Of a stretch of DNA of 64,000 nt, positions 53,401-60,814 are shown one piece after another; the first letter of the stretch is position 1, and every line of letters begins with the position of its first letter. The notes under the pieces are model-generated. The model was not told the DNA's origin, made no database searches, and saw nothing but the letters and a program-made list of their open reading frames with translations. Source of the DNA: Chitinophaga sancti (GTDB lineage: Bacteria > Bacteroidota > Bacteroidia > Chitinophagales > Chitinophagaceae); assembly GCF_034424315.1 (NCBI RefSeq), contig NZ_CP139972.1:3720001-3784000 (forward strand). The letters run 5' to 3'. The position numbers and the translations under genes are program-made.

Positions 53401-53563
53401 TGATGGCTACTGTGATCCCAGGCAATGCTGCGCCGGCTTCGTCTGTTACTTTACCTGTCAGCTTTACCTGTGCAAAGGCTGCGGCAGCAGTGAAACACTG
53501 CATGATAAAGAAGAGTAACAGGTACCTGCACCTGAGGTGCCGGAATAATTGATACATTCTCAT
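50450..53563 (-). CDS. SusC/RagA TonB-linked outer-membrane transporter, amino-sugar locus
   Basis: A 1037-aa TonB-linked transporter. The N-terminal basic signal is followed by a carboxypeptidase-regulatory-like domain (about 30-115, '[37 protein letters not shown]') and the plug ('[18 protein letters not shown]', '[28 protein letters not shown]', '[36 protein letters not shown]'). The barrel ends in '[11 protein letters not shown]'. There is no STN domain, so it is not coupled to a FecR/ECF circuit; the neighbouring DeoR protein is the likely regulator. Its leader carries a CGCA-type inverted repeat shared with the deoR and symporter/GH9 regions. Confidence 0.96.
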   Translation of the reverse strand: [1037 protein letters not shown]

Positions 53564-53651
53564 AGCTAATTTTTAAATGTGAAGACGATAGATCCAGGCA
53601 TAGTATCCCCATGTCCCGTAGGGATAAATGTTTTTTTAATGATGGTATAAC

Positions 53652-53667
53652 GACGCTTTTATGCGTC
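53652..53667. promoter_or_regulatory. Inverted repeat upstream of the second susC
   Basis: GACGCTTTTATGCGTC is a 6-bp perfect inverted repeat (GACGC(T)/(A)GCGTC type) about 90 bp before susC. Its minus-strand form GACGCATAAAAGCGTC resembles CCGCATAAAAACGCA beside the symporter start. The 53564-53951 gap otherwise holds only AT-rich DNA and a weak hairpin (AAGCC...GGCTT at 53891-53907) near the deoR end. Confidence 0.45.
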
Positions 53668-53951
53668 ATTGCTTTCTAATTGAAATATGATTACAGGTTG
53701 TTGGTTGATGGCAATAAATTCCCCTTGCCAGTTTTCAGGCGAAATAATTTCACTGGTTACGACAACGGTCCTGCAAAATAAATGACTGATTATGCTTTGA
53801 GCATGGCTTCCATACTGAACGACGAGTTTGATTTCGGGTCGCTATGCTCCCCATAGTTTATTCACAAGTGTTTACTTATTACGATTCCTTAAGCCGGCCG
53901 CAGGCTTCAGCCCCGACCTTTTAAATAAAATGTAACACAGGTCACTCCCTA

Positions 53952-54698
53952 TTATAATATCTGAATGCCTTTCTTCTTATACGGCTGTAATTTTTTCGAA
54001 TTCGGTGGCAGTTCTGTGATCAGAATATCTATATCTTCCACATCACAAATCTTCAGCTGCTCTGCTGTATCCAGCTTTTCTGAAATGGATAACACCACCA
54101 CTTTTTTAGATGTACTGATCATGGCACGCTTTACCTGTACCACTTCCCAGTCATTATCCGTCAGTCCATCACTTGCATCCATTGCATTATTCCCCAGGAA
54201 ACAGAGATCCGCTTTGATCATCTTTATCTTCGAAATCGCTTCTCCACCGACTGTGATCTTGGAACCTTTTGCCAGTTTATCTCCGATTACGATCACTTCA
54301 ATGTTAGGATGGTTGGCATATTCAAAAGCTGCCGGTAAACTTACCGTGATGAAAGTGGCCTGCAGATCCTTTGGCAGCATCCGTGCCAGTTCTGCGATAG
54401 TAGTACCACCCGTTGTTAATACAAACATGCCATCCTGGATCAGTTGTACCGCTTTTAATGCGATGGTCTTTTTATCTTCTACAGCATATACATCCTGCGA
54501 AGTGATACCGAGATGAAAAGAATTGGATAACGCGCCACCATGTACCTTGATGATCTTACCTTCCTGCGCCAGTTCTGCCAGATCTCTGCGGATCGTATCC
54601 TCAGATACCTGGATCTGTTCACTCAGATGTGAAGACAGCACCTTGTTATGTAAGTTCACCTGATGAAGTATATAGGCGTGGCGTTCTTCTTTTAGCAT
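53952..54698 (-). CDS. DeoR/GlpR-family transcriptional regulator
   Basis: About 248 aa from the Met at 54698. The DeoR helix-turn-helix occupies residues 1-55 ('MLKEERHAYILHQVNLHNKVLSSHLSEQIQVSEDTIRRDLAELAQEGKIIKVHGGA'). The sugar-phosphate-sensing DeoR C domain follows with 'VLTTGGTTIAELARML' and 'ADLCFLGNNAMDASDGLTD'. The upstream in-frame extension to 54779 lies in the operator DNA. Such proteins usually repress until a phosphorylated sugar (here perhaps MurNAc-6-P or GlcNAc-6-P) is bound. It sits between anmK and susC on the same strand. Confidence 0.95.
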   Translation of the reverse strand: MLKEERHAYILHQVNLHNKVLSSHLSEQIQVSEDTIRRDLAELAQEGKIIKVHGGALSNSFHLGITSQDVYAVEDKKTIALKAVQLIQDGMFVLTTGGTTIAELARMLPKDLQATFITVSLPAAFEYANHPNIEVIVIGDKLAKGSKITVGGEAISKIKMIKADLCFLGNNAMDASDGLTDNDWEVVQVKRAMISTSKKVVVLSISEKLDTAEQLKICDVEDIDILITELPPNSKKLQPYKKKGIQIL

Positions 54699-54756
54699 CC
54701 CGCTTTTATTGGTTTGATTGAAAATAGAATATTGGTGCGATCTGGAAATGAAATTC

Positions 54757-54803
54757 AGCAAAAAAACGCACAAATCCAAATATAAATCCGCATTTTTTGC
54801 TGA
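54757..54803. promoter_or_regulatory. Long inverted repeat, candidate DeoR operator
   Basis: CAGCAAAAAAACGCA at 54757-54771 and GCATTTTTTGCTG at 54791-54803 are near-perfect inverted arms around an AT-rich centre. The repeat lies 59 bp upstream of the deoR start and 33 bp after the anmK stop (both minus strand), a fitting place for autoregulation. Confidence 0.5.
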
Positions 54804-54835
54804 TTCACGCCATTCTTTTGGGGAAAATTGCCGGT

Positions 54836-56029
54836 TTATGCAGGAAATGAAAATTTTCCCATCGTAACCGCCGGCATTCCGGGCTTCCCGAATTGAATGC
54901 CCTCTCCCATCACCGCTTCATTTGCCAAGATAGCAAATAAAACCGCTTCTTTTGCATCTCCCGCTATTCCCAGTTGACTGGTCGTGCTTATCTTTAGTTG
55001 AGGCATGCGGGCTTTGATCAACCCGACCAGGAGCGGATTGTGTGCACCGCCACCACTCATATACACGGCGTAAGATCTATTTGCATCCAATACGCTTAGG
55101 AGTGCATCTGTAATTGTATCTGCACTGAAACGGGTCAATGTTGCCATTACATCAAATGAAGACAAATTGTTGGTTTCACTTTTTGATTGTGCCTGCAATA
55201 CATATTCCTTACTGAATAATTCAGGGCCGGTAGTGCGGGGAAATCCTTCTTTAAAAAAGGAGTTCTCTTTCAAAGCAGTTAATAGTTTTTCATTCACTGT
55301 GCCCTGCTTTGCAAACTGCGCATCCTCATCAAATTCTTTCTGGAAATAATGACGGGAAAATGCATCCAGCAGGGTATTGCCTGGTCCTGTATCTGTTACA
55401 AACACCTTGTTTGCATCCAGTGATCCCGGCAGGAATGTAAAGTTCGCAATACCACCCATATTCAGCATGATCCTGTCTTCTCCCTGCTGAGAGAATAAAC
55501 AGTAATCACCGTACAAAGCGAGTGGTGCTCCCTCCCCTCCCGCTGCTATATGCTTCTGGCGAAAATCACTCAGGGTGATGATGCCCGTTTTCACAGCAAT
55601 ATGATCACCGTCTCCGATCTGCAAAGTAGCATTCGGAAAGGCTGCCTGCTGATGTAATATCTTAGGACTATGAAATACTGTTTGCCCGTGCGATGCAATG
55701 AGATCTACTTCGGCAGGAGCTATCTTCCATTTCTCCAGGCACTGTAAGATCCACGCTGCATGATGAGCTGCAATCCATGGATTGAGCAGGCATAACTGCT
55801 GAAACGAAATCGTTTCTTTTGCAAAGATCTTACGGATCTCCTCTTTTACTGCCAGTGGATAAGGTACTGTTTCAAATTGCTCCAGCAACACTTTCGTGTC
55901 CATTCCACTACCGCTGACCGCACACAGGGCCACATCCAGCCCGTCGAGCGATGTACCCGACATGAGCCCGATAATACGCCGTACCGGCTTTTGCGCGATG
56001 GTAAAGAGTCTGTGTAAATTACTATTCAT
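54836..56029 (-). CDS. anmK: Anhydro-N-acetylmuramic acid kinase
   Basis: AnmK opens and phosphorylates 1,6-anhydro-MurNAc to MurNAc-6-phosphate. From the Met at 56029 it is about 397 aa with the family's ATP-binding start 'RRIIGLMSGTSLDGLDVAL', 'DLIASHGQTVFHSP', 'LNMGGIANFTFLPG', 'FVTDTGPGNTLLDAFSRHYF' and 'VYMSGGGAHNPLLVGLI'. The start overlaps the murQ stop by 8 bp, so the two steps are coupled. Its presence says that the pathway handles anhydro sugars, the products of lytic transglycosylases. Confidence 0.97.
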   Translation of the reverse strand: MNSNLHRLFTIAQKPVRRIIGLMSGTSLDGLDVALCAVSGSGMDTKVLLEQFETVPYPLAVKEEIRKIFAKETISFQQLCLLNPWIAAHHAAWILQCLEKWKIAPAEVDLIASHGQTVFHSPKILHQQAAFPNATLQIGDGDHIAVKTGIITLSDFRQKHIAAGGEGAPLALYGDYCLFSQQGEDRIMLNMGGIANFTFLPGSLDANKVFVTDTGPGNTLLDAFSRHYFQKEFDEDAQFAKQGTVNEKLLTALKENSFFKEGFPRTTGPELFSKEYVLQAQSKSETNNLSSFDVMATLTRFSADTITDALLSVLDANRSYAVYMSGGGAHNPLLVGLIKARMPQLKISTTSQLGIAGDAKEAVLFAILANEAVMGEGIQFGKPGMPAVTMGKFSFPA

Positions 56030-56828
56030 GCATCCGGCTTTCGATAGCAGCCCTGATACTGCCATGTTTTTCCAACAGTTGTTTTGCCCGGTCCTGGTCC
56101 ACGCCCGTTTCACTCATCACCATTCTGATACCCCTGTCTATCAGTTTATGATTGCTCAGTTGCATATCCACCATCTTATTCCCTTTCACCCTGCCCAGTT
56201 GTATCATAACCGTAGTAGAGATCATATTCAGTACCAGTTTCTGTGCAGTACCTGCTTTCATACGGGTGCTTCCTGTCAGGAATTCCGCACCTACCGGCAC
56301 TTCTACAGGGTATTCTACTGCTGCGGCCAGCGGACTATGCAGGTTGCAGGTAATACAACCTGTCAGGATTCCCCTTGCACGCATCTGTTGTACACCACCT
56401 ATTACATAAGGAGTTGTACCTGATGCAGCAATACCGATCACAACATCATGCCCGTTAATATTATATGCATCCAGGTCTTTTGTGGCCTGTGCTTTATCAT
56501 CTTCTGCAAATTCTACTGCTTTGCGGATGGCCGTATCACCTCCTGCTATCAACCCTATGACAAGATCAAAACCTACACCAAATGTAGGCGGACATTCTGA
56601 TGCATCCAGGATGCCCAATCGCCCGCTGGTACCCGCTCCTATGTAAAAAAGGCGACCTCCTTTTTTCATTTGTGCTACGGTAGCTGTCACCAGCTTTTCG
56701 ATTTGCGGCAGCGCCTTTGCGACTGCCTGTGGCACAGTATTGTCCTCGTTGTTGATCCCTTCCAGGATGGCTTTGATGCTCATCTTTTCCAGGTTGTTAT
56801 AATGGGATGAACTTTCAGTAGTTAGCAT
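56022..56828 (-). CDS. murQ: N-acetylmuramic acid 6-phosphate etherase
   Basis: MurQ cleaves the lactyl ether of MurNAc-6-P to give GlcNAc-6-P and lactate. About 268 aa from the Met at 56828, the SIS-domain fold carries the diagnostic 'FYIGAGTSGRLGILDASECPPTFG' (catalytic Glu) and 'VIGIAASGTTPYVIGG', 'EFLTGSTRMKAGTAQKLVLNMIST'. It follows the symporter gene by 1 bp and overlaps anmK by 8 bp. The downstream amino-sugar enzymes (NagA, NagB) are not in the window. Confidence 0.97.
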   Translation of the reverse strand: MLTTESSSHYNNLEKMSIKAILEGINNEDNTVPQAVAKALPQIEKLVTATVAQMKKGGRLFYIGAGTSGRLGILDASECPPTFGVGFDLVIGLIAGGDTAIRKAVEFAEDDKAQATKDLDAYNINGHDVVIGIAASGTTPYVIGGVQQMRARGILTGCITCNLHSPLAAAVEYPVEVPVGAEFLTGSTRMKAGTAQKLVLNMISTTVMIQLGRVKGNKMVDMQLSNHKLIDRGIRMVMSETGVDQDRAKQLLEKHGSIRAAIESRMHE

Positions 56829-56829
56829 A

Positions 56830-58287
56830 TTATAATAAAGTTTTTTCTGCGGGTTTTGAGAAGATCCATAGGCCGGCAAACATCAGTAAGCCATTTATCA
56901 GTAATAGTTCCAAACCTATTTTAAACTCGCCCAGTATTGATGATTGATAAGTATCCAGCAATAAACAAACCAATGGTGCTACCACTGCAATCACAGGTAC
57001 AGCCTTGTCATGAACACGACGATTCGTGAGGATCCCAAAGGAGAATAAACCCAGTAATGGTCCATAAGTATAACTCGCTACAATGAGGATCACCCCAATC
57101 ATGCTGGCACTACTCACCCATTTAAAGACCATCACAAACAGCAGGAAGATCAATGTAAAAACAAGGTGCACGCGCTGCCTGATAGCTTTTCTTTCCCTTT
57201 CACCCAGTGATACATCCCTGTTAATACCCAGGATATCTATGCAGAAACAGGAGGTCAATGCTGTGATGGCACCATCTGCACTTGGGAATAAGGCAGAGAT
57301 CAGGGCCACTATAAAGATAATTGACATGTAAGCAGGCATGTGGTTCAATGCCAGTGCAGGGAAGAGTTTATCACCCTTTACATTTACATTCAGCTGCTCT
57401 GCATACAGGTATAATAAACCACCTAAGAAAAGGAACAGGAGCAATACCACCATCAGGATGAGTGACAGGGTTACCACATTTTTCTGTGCATCTTTCAGTG
57501 TTTTTACAGAGATATTTTTCTGCATCATTTCCTGGTCCATACCTGTCATAGTAATGGTGATGAATGCACCCCCCAGGATCTGTTTCAGGAAGAATAACTT
57601 GCTATCCGGATCACCAAAGAAGATCCTTGTCATACCCCTCTGCGACATTCTGTTGATACTTTCACCCATGCTGATATCCATGCTGTGCAGGATATAAATG
57701 GTGCAGAGCACCAGGCCCAGCAACATACAGGTGGTTTGCAGGGTATCGGTATAGACAATCGTTTTCACGCCTCCTTCAAATGTATAGAGCAGGATCATGA
57801 GCAGGATCACCAGCGTTGTGACCCAGAAAGGAATACCGAACTGGTTCATGATTGCTTCCTGCAGAATATTTACCACGAGGTACAACCTTGCAGTAGCACC
57901 CAGTGTTCTGGATAATATAAAAAAGGAAGCTCCTGTTTTGTAAGAAGCCACGCCAAAACGGGTCTCCAGGTAATGATAAATAGAGGTGAGCTTCAACCGG
58001 TAATACAAAGGCAGGAGCACAAAGGCAATGACCAGGTAACCGATCAGGTAACCAATCGTGACCTGGAAATAAGAGAAGGAATTCTTTGCTACATCCCCTG
58101 GCACACTTACAAAAGTGACACCGCTCAGGGAGGTACCAATCATCCCAAAGGCAACCAGCATCCAGTTGGAATTGCGGTTACCAATAAAAAAGGATTCGTT
58201 ACTGGAATTACGGCCGGTATACCAGGCTACTACCAATAAGACAATAAAATAAACGACAACAATTGAGAATAAAAGCACTGGTGACAT
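56830..58287 (-). CDS. Sodium/solute symporter, likely MurNAc transporter
   Basis: A 485-aa SSS-family protein with 13 membrane helices. Recognisable blocks are 'YFIVLLVVAWYTGRNSSNESFFIGNRNSNW', 'AFGMIGTSLSGVTFVSVPG' (TM2 with the sodium-site Ser/Thr), 'ALISALFPSADGAITALTSCFCIDI' and the later 'FGILTNRR'. In Tannerella forsythia a symporter of this family (MurT) is encoded with MurK and MurQ and imports MurNAc, so by context this protein probably brings MurNAc or anhydro-MurNAc across the inner membrane. First gene of the minus-strand unit, 1 bp before murQ. Confidence 0.9.
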   Translation of the reverse strand: MSPVLLFSIVVVYFIVLLVVAWYTGRNSSNESFFIGNRNSNWMLVAFGMIGTSLSGVTFVSVPGDVAKNSFSYFQVTIGYLIGYLVIAFVLLPLYYRLKLTSIYHYLETRFGVASYKTGASFFILSRTLGATARLYLVVNILQEAIMNQFGIPFWVTTLVILLMILLYTFEGGVKTIVYTDTLQTTCMLLGLVLCTIYILHSMDISMGESINRMSQRGMTRIFFGDPDSKLFFLKQILGGAFITITMTGMDQEMMQKNISVKTLKDAQKNVVTLSLILMVVLLLFLFLGGLLYLYAEQLNVNVKGDKLFPALALNHMPAYMSIIFIVALISALFPSADGAITALTSCFCIDILGINRDVSLGERERKAIRQRVHLVFTLIFLLFVMVFKWVSSASMIGVILIVASYTYGPLLGLFSFGILTNRRVHDKAVPVIAVVAPLVCLLLDTYQSSILGEFKIGLELLLINGLLMFAGLWIFSKPAEKTLL

Positions 58288-58310
58288 AACCGATATACAA
58301 TTTTGGCAGA

Positions 58311-58390
58311 TAAAACCGCATAAAAACGCATTCCCTCAAATAAACTTACAGAGAAAAACGCAAAAAAACTAAAATAATATGCAAAAAGAC
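58311..58390. promoter_or_regulatory. CGCA repeat cluster between symporter and GH9 genes
   Basis: TAAAACCGCA (58311-58320) is followed directly by TAAAAACGCA (58321-58330), then GAAAAACGCA (58353-58362). A related TGCAAAAAGACG begins near 58380. The 148-bp divergent region is A-rich. These resemble the arms of the deoR and susC inverted repeats, so one regulator may control both sides. Confidence 0.45.
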
Positions 58391-58435
58391 GAATAAATTT
58401 ACATTCATCCTGATTCCACAGACAAAGATAAGTGT

Positions 58436-60814
58436 ATGAAAAAACTATCCATACTATTGCTGCTCCTGTTTTTACAGCTTTCGGTTACTGCCGGCTGGAT
58501 CCGTATTAATCAGCTCGGGTACCGGCCTGCAGGAATGAAAGTCGCTGTTTGGTGCAGTAAAGGCCAAGATACATTAAAAAATTTTGAGGTAATTGATGTG
58601 CACAGCGGTAAAGTGGTGTACAGGCATGCTGCGGGAAAAGCCGCAGGTGCCTATGGTCCGTTTGCACAAACCTGCAGACTGGATTTTACCGCTTTGCAGC
58701 GGGCAGGGCTATATTATATCCAGGCAGGTGAAACCCGTTCTCCACAGTTTGCAATCGACGAAGGAGTGTATGCAGGGGCGGCTGAATTTTGTTTAAGATA
58801 TATGCGGCAGCAAAGGAGTGGGTTCAATCCCTTTTTGAAAGATAGCTGTCATACCCATGATGGGTTTACGGTGTATGCCCCTAAAGATACTTTTGTGAAT
58901 GTTTCCGGGGGATGGCATGATGCCACCGATTATTTGCAATATGCCACTACCTCGGCCAATGCGACTTATCATTTATTAGCCGCTTGCAGAGACTTCCCGG
59001 GCGTGTTCGGAGATACGGTGCAGGCAAATGGTTTGAGCGGAAAAAACGGCTTCTCTGATGCCATGGATGAGGCAAAATGGGGGCTGGACTGGTTACTTAA
59101 AATGAATCCTGCCGATGACTGGCTGTTCAACCAGATTGGCGACGACAGGGATCACCAGGGTATGCGCCTCCCCAAACAGGATACAAACTTTTACCAGCAT
59201 GGCCTGGAGCGGCCTGTTTATTTTTGTTCCGGCCAACCGCAGGGCTTGTTGAAATATAAAAACAGGGCAACCGGCATTGCTTCTACAGCAGGTAAGTTTG
59301 CAAGTTGTTTTGCACTAGGATCACAGTTGTTCTCTTCTTCTTTCATGCAGGATAAAGCGATAGCTGCCTATCAATTAGGTTTGAAACATCCCGGTGTATG
59401 CCAGACAGCACCGGGTCGCTCTCCTTATTTTTATGAAGAAGATAATTGGGCAGATGATATGGAACTGGCAGCAGCGATGTTGTCTAAACCTGCGGAGGCC
59501 ATGGCTTTTGCCAGGCAGGAGCCCGTGACTCCCTGGTTAGGAAAAGACACGGCCAGGCATTACCAATGGTATCCTTTTATTAATCCCGGGCACTATGAAT
59601 TAGCAAAGCAAGTAAAGGGTGCACAAAGGGATAGCCTCATTCAATTTTATAAAGAAGGGATTGAACGTGTATGGCGCAAGGCTGATCACAATGCATTTTA
59701 TCGCGCCATTCCCTTTATATGGTGTAGTAATAATTTAACCACTGCTTTTACGATTCAATGTTACTGGTACAGGCAACTAAGTGGAGATAATACTTACCTG
59801 CCATTAGAGCAGGCATGCTTTGACTGGTTATTTGGCTGCAATCCCTGGGGTACTTCTATGGTGTATGGATTGCCGGCAAACGGCGATACACCTGCTGATC
59901 CGCATTCTTCTTTTTCACATCTGAAACAGTACCCGATTGATGGAGGACTAGTTGATGGTCCTGTATACACCAGTATTTATAAGGGTTTGATCGGGATTAA
60001 ACTGGAGCATGAAGATGAGTATGCCGCATTTCAAAGTGATCTCGCCGTTTACCACGATGACTTTGGGGATTATAGTACGAATGAACCTACCATGGATGGA
60101 ACGGCAGTGCTGATCTATTTATTAGCTGCCCAGGAAAGTGCATTGAAGGGGATTACAAGAACTGATAGCACTAAAAAAGAGATCTCCCTCGTGTTCACTG
60201 CTGATGAATTTGCAGATGGATTACCCACCATTACGCGTGTTTTGAAACAACAAAAAGTAAAGGCTTCTTTCTTCTTCACAGGTAAATTTTACGAGCGGAA
60301 TAATGTGGGGGAATTGATTAAAGAGGGTCATTATTTAGGCCCACATTCTGATCAGCATTTATTGTATTGTGACTGGAAAAAGAGAGATAGTCTGTTAGTA
60401 ACGCAGGCAGAATTTAAGACGGATATGTTGCAGTGTTTATCTAAAATGTCTACAGCAGGTGTGGATACTTCGCGGGTCAGATATTTTATTCCTCCTTATG
60501 AATGGTGGAATAATAAAGTGGCGGATTGGGCTGCTGATATGGGTTTGCAGGTGGTGAACTTTACGCCGGGTACAGGCAGCAACGCTGATTATACCTATCC
60601 GGAAATGGGTGCTGCTTACAAAAGCAGTGCAGCTATTCTCAAATCCATCTCCAATTTTAAAGGTCGATTGAATGGTGTGATCCTGCTGATCCATGCAGGC
60701 ACTGATCCCCGGCGTAAAGATAAATTGTATGATCACCTTGGTGAGCTGATCACCCTATTGAAAAAAGAAGGTTATACTTTTAGAAAAATTAACGAACCCG
60801 GTCAATTGAATTAA
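58436..60814 (+). CDS. Secreted GH9 glycoside hydrolase fused to a NodB polysaccharide deacetylase
   Basis: A 792-aa three-part protein. After a signal peptide (1-19) comes a CelD_N immunoglobulin-like domain (about 20-108, 'WIRINQLGYRP'). The GH9 (alpha/alpha)6 barrel (about 112-570) has catalytic-base Asp162/Asp165 in GGWHDATDY and the acid Glu550 in STNEPTMDG. The NodB-type deacetylase domain (about 585-790) has Asp590 in TADE (canonical TFDD), His637 and His641 in HSDQH, 'RYFIPPYEWW' and His753 in LIHAG. All key catalytic residues are present, with the second metal Asp changed to Glu. GH9 includes cellulases and exo-beta-glucosaminidases. Beside MurQ/AnmK, a glucosaminidase role after deacetylation is attractive but unproven. 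The stop overlaps the convergent proA stop by 4 bp. Confidence 0.9.
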   Translation: MKKLSILLLLLFLQLSVTAGWIRINQLGYRPAGMKVAVWCSKGQDTLKNFEVIDVHSGKVVYRHAAGKAAGAYGPFAQTCRLDFTALQRAGLYYIQAGETRSPQFAIDEGVYAGAAEFCLRYMRQQRSGFNPFLKDSCHTHDGFTVYAPKDTFVNVSGGWHDATDYLQYATTSANATYHLLAACRDFPGVFGDTVQANGLSGKNGFSDAMDEAKWGLDWLLKMNPADDWLFNQIGDDRDHQGMRLPKQDTNFYQHGLERPVYFCSGQPQGLLKYKNRATGIASTAGKFASCFALGSQLFSSSFMQDKAIAAYQLGLKHPGVCQTAPGRSPYFYEEDNWADDMELAAAMLSKPAEAMAFARQEPVTPWLGKDTARHYQWYPFINPGHYELAKQVKGAQRDSLIQFYKEGIERVWRKADHNAFYRAIPFIWCSNNLTTAFTIQCYWYRQLSGDNTYLPLEQACFDWLFGCNPWGTSMVYGLPANGDTPADPHSSFSHLKQYPIDGGLVDGPVYTSIYKGLIGIKLEHEDEYAAFQSDLAVYHDDFGDYSTNEPTMDGTAVLIYLLAAQESALKGITRTDSTKKEISLVFTADEFADGLPTITRVLKQQKVKASFFFTGKFYERNNVGELIKEGHYLGPHSDQHLLYCDWKKRDSLLVTQAEFKTDMLQCLSKMSTAGVDTSRVRYFIPPYEWWNNKVADWAADMGLQVVNFTPGTGSNADYTYPEMGAAYKSSAAILKSISNFKGRLNGVILLIHAGTDPRRKDKLYDHLGELITLLKKEGYTFRKINEPGQLN

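Noticed and set aside
58436..60814. The GH9 and NodB domains might be two genes joined by sequencing error.
   Set aside because: There is one uninterrupted frame, the linker is short and hydrophilic, and no start codon with a signal peptide is seen before the NodB domain.
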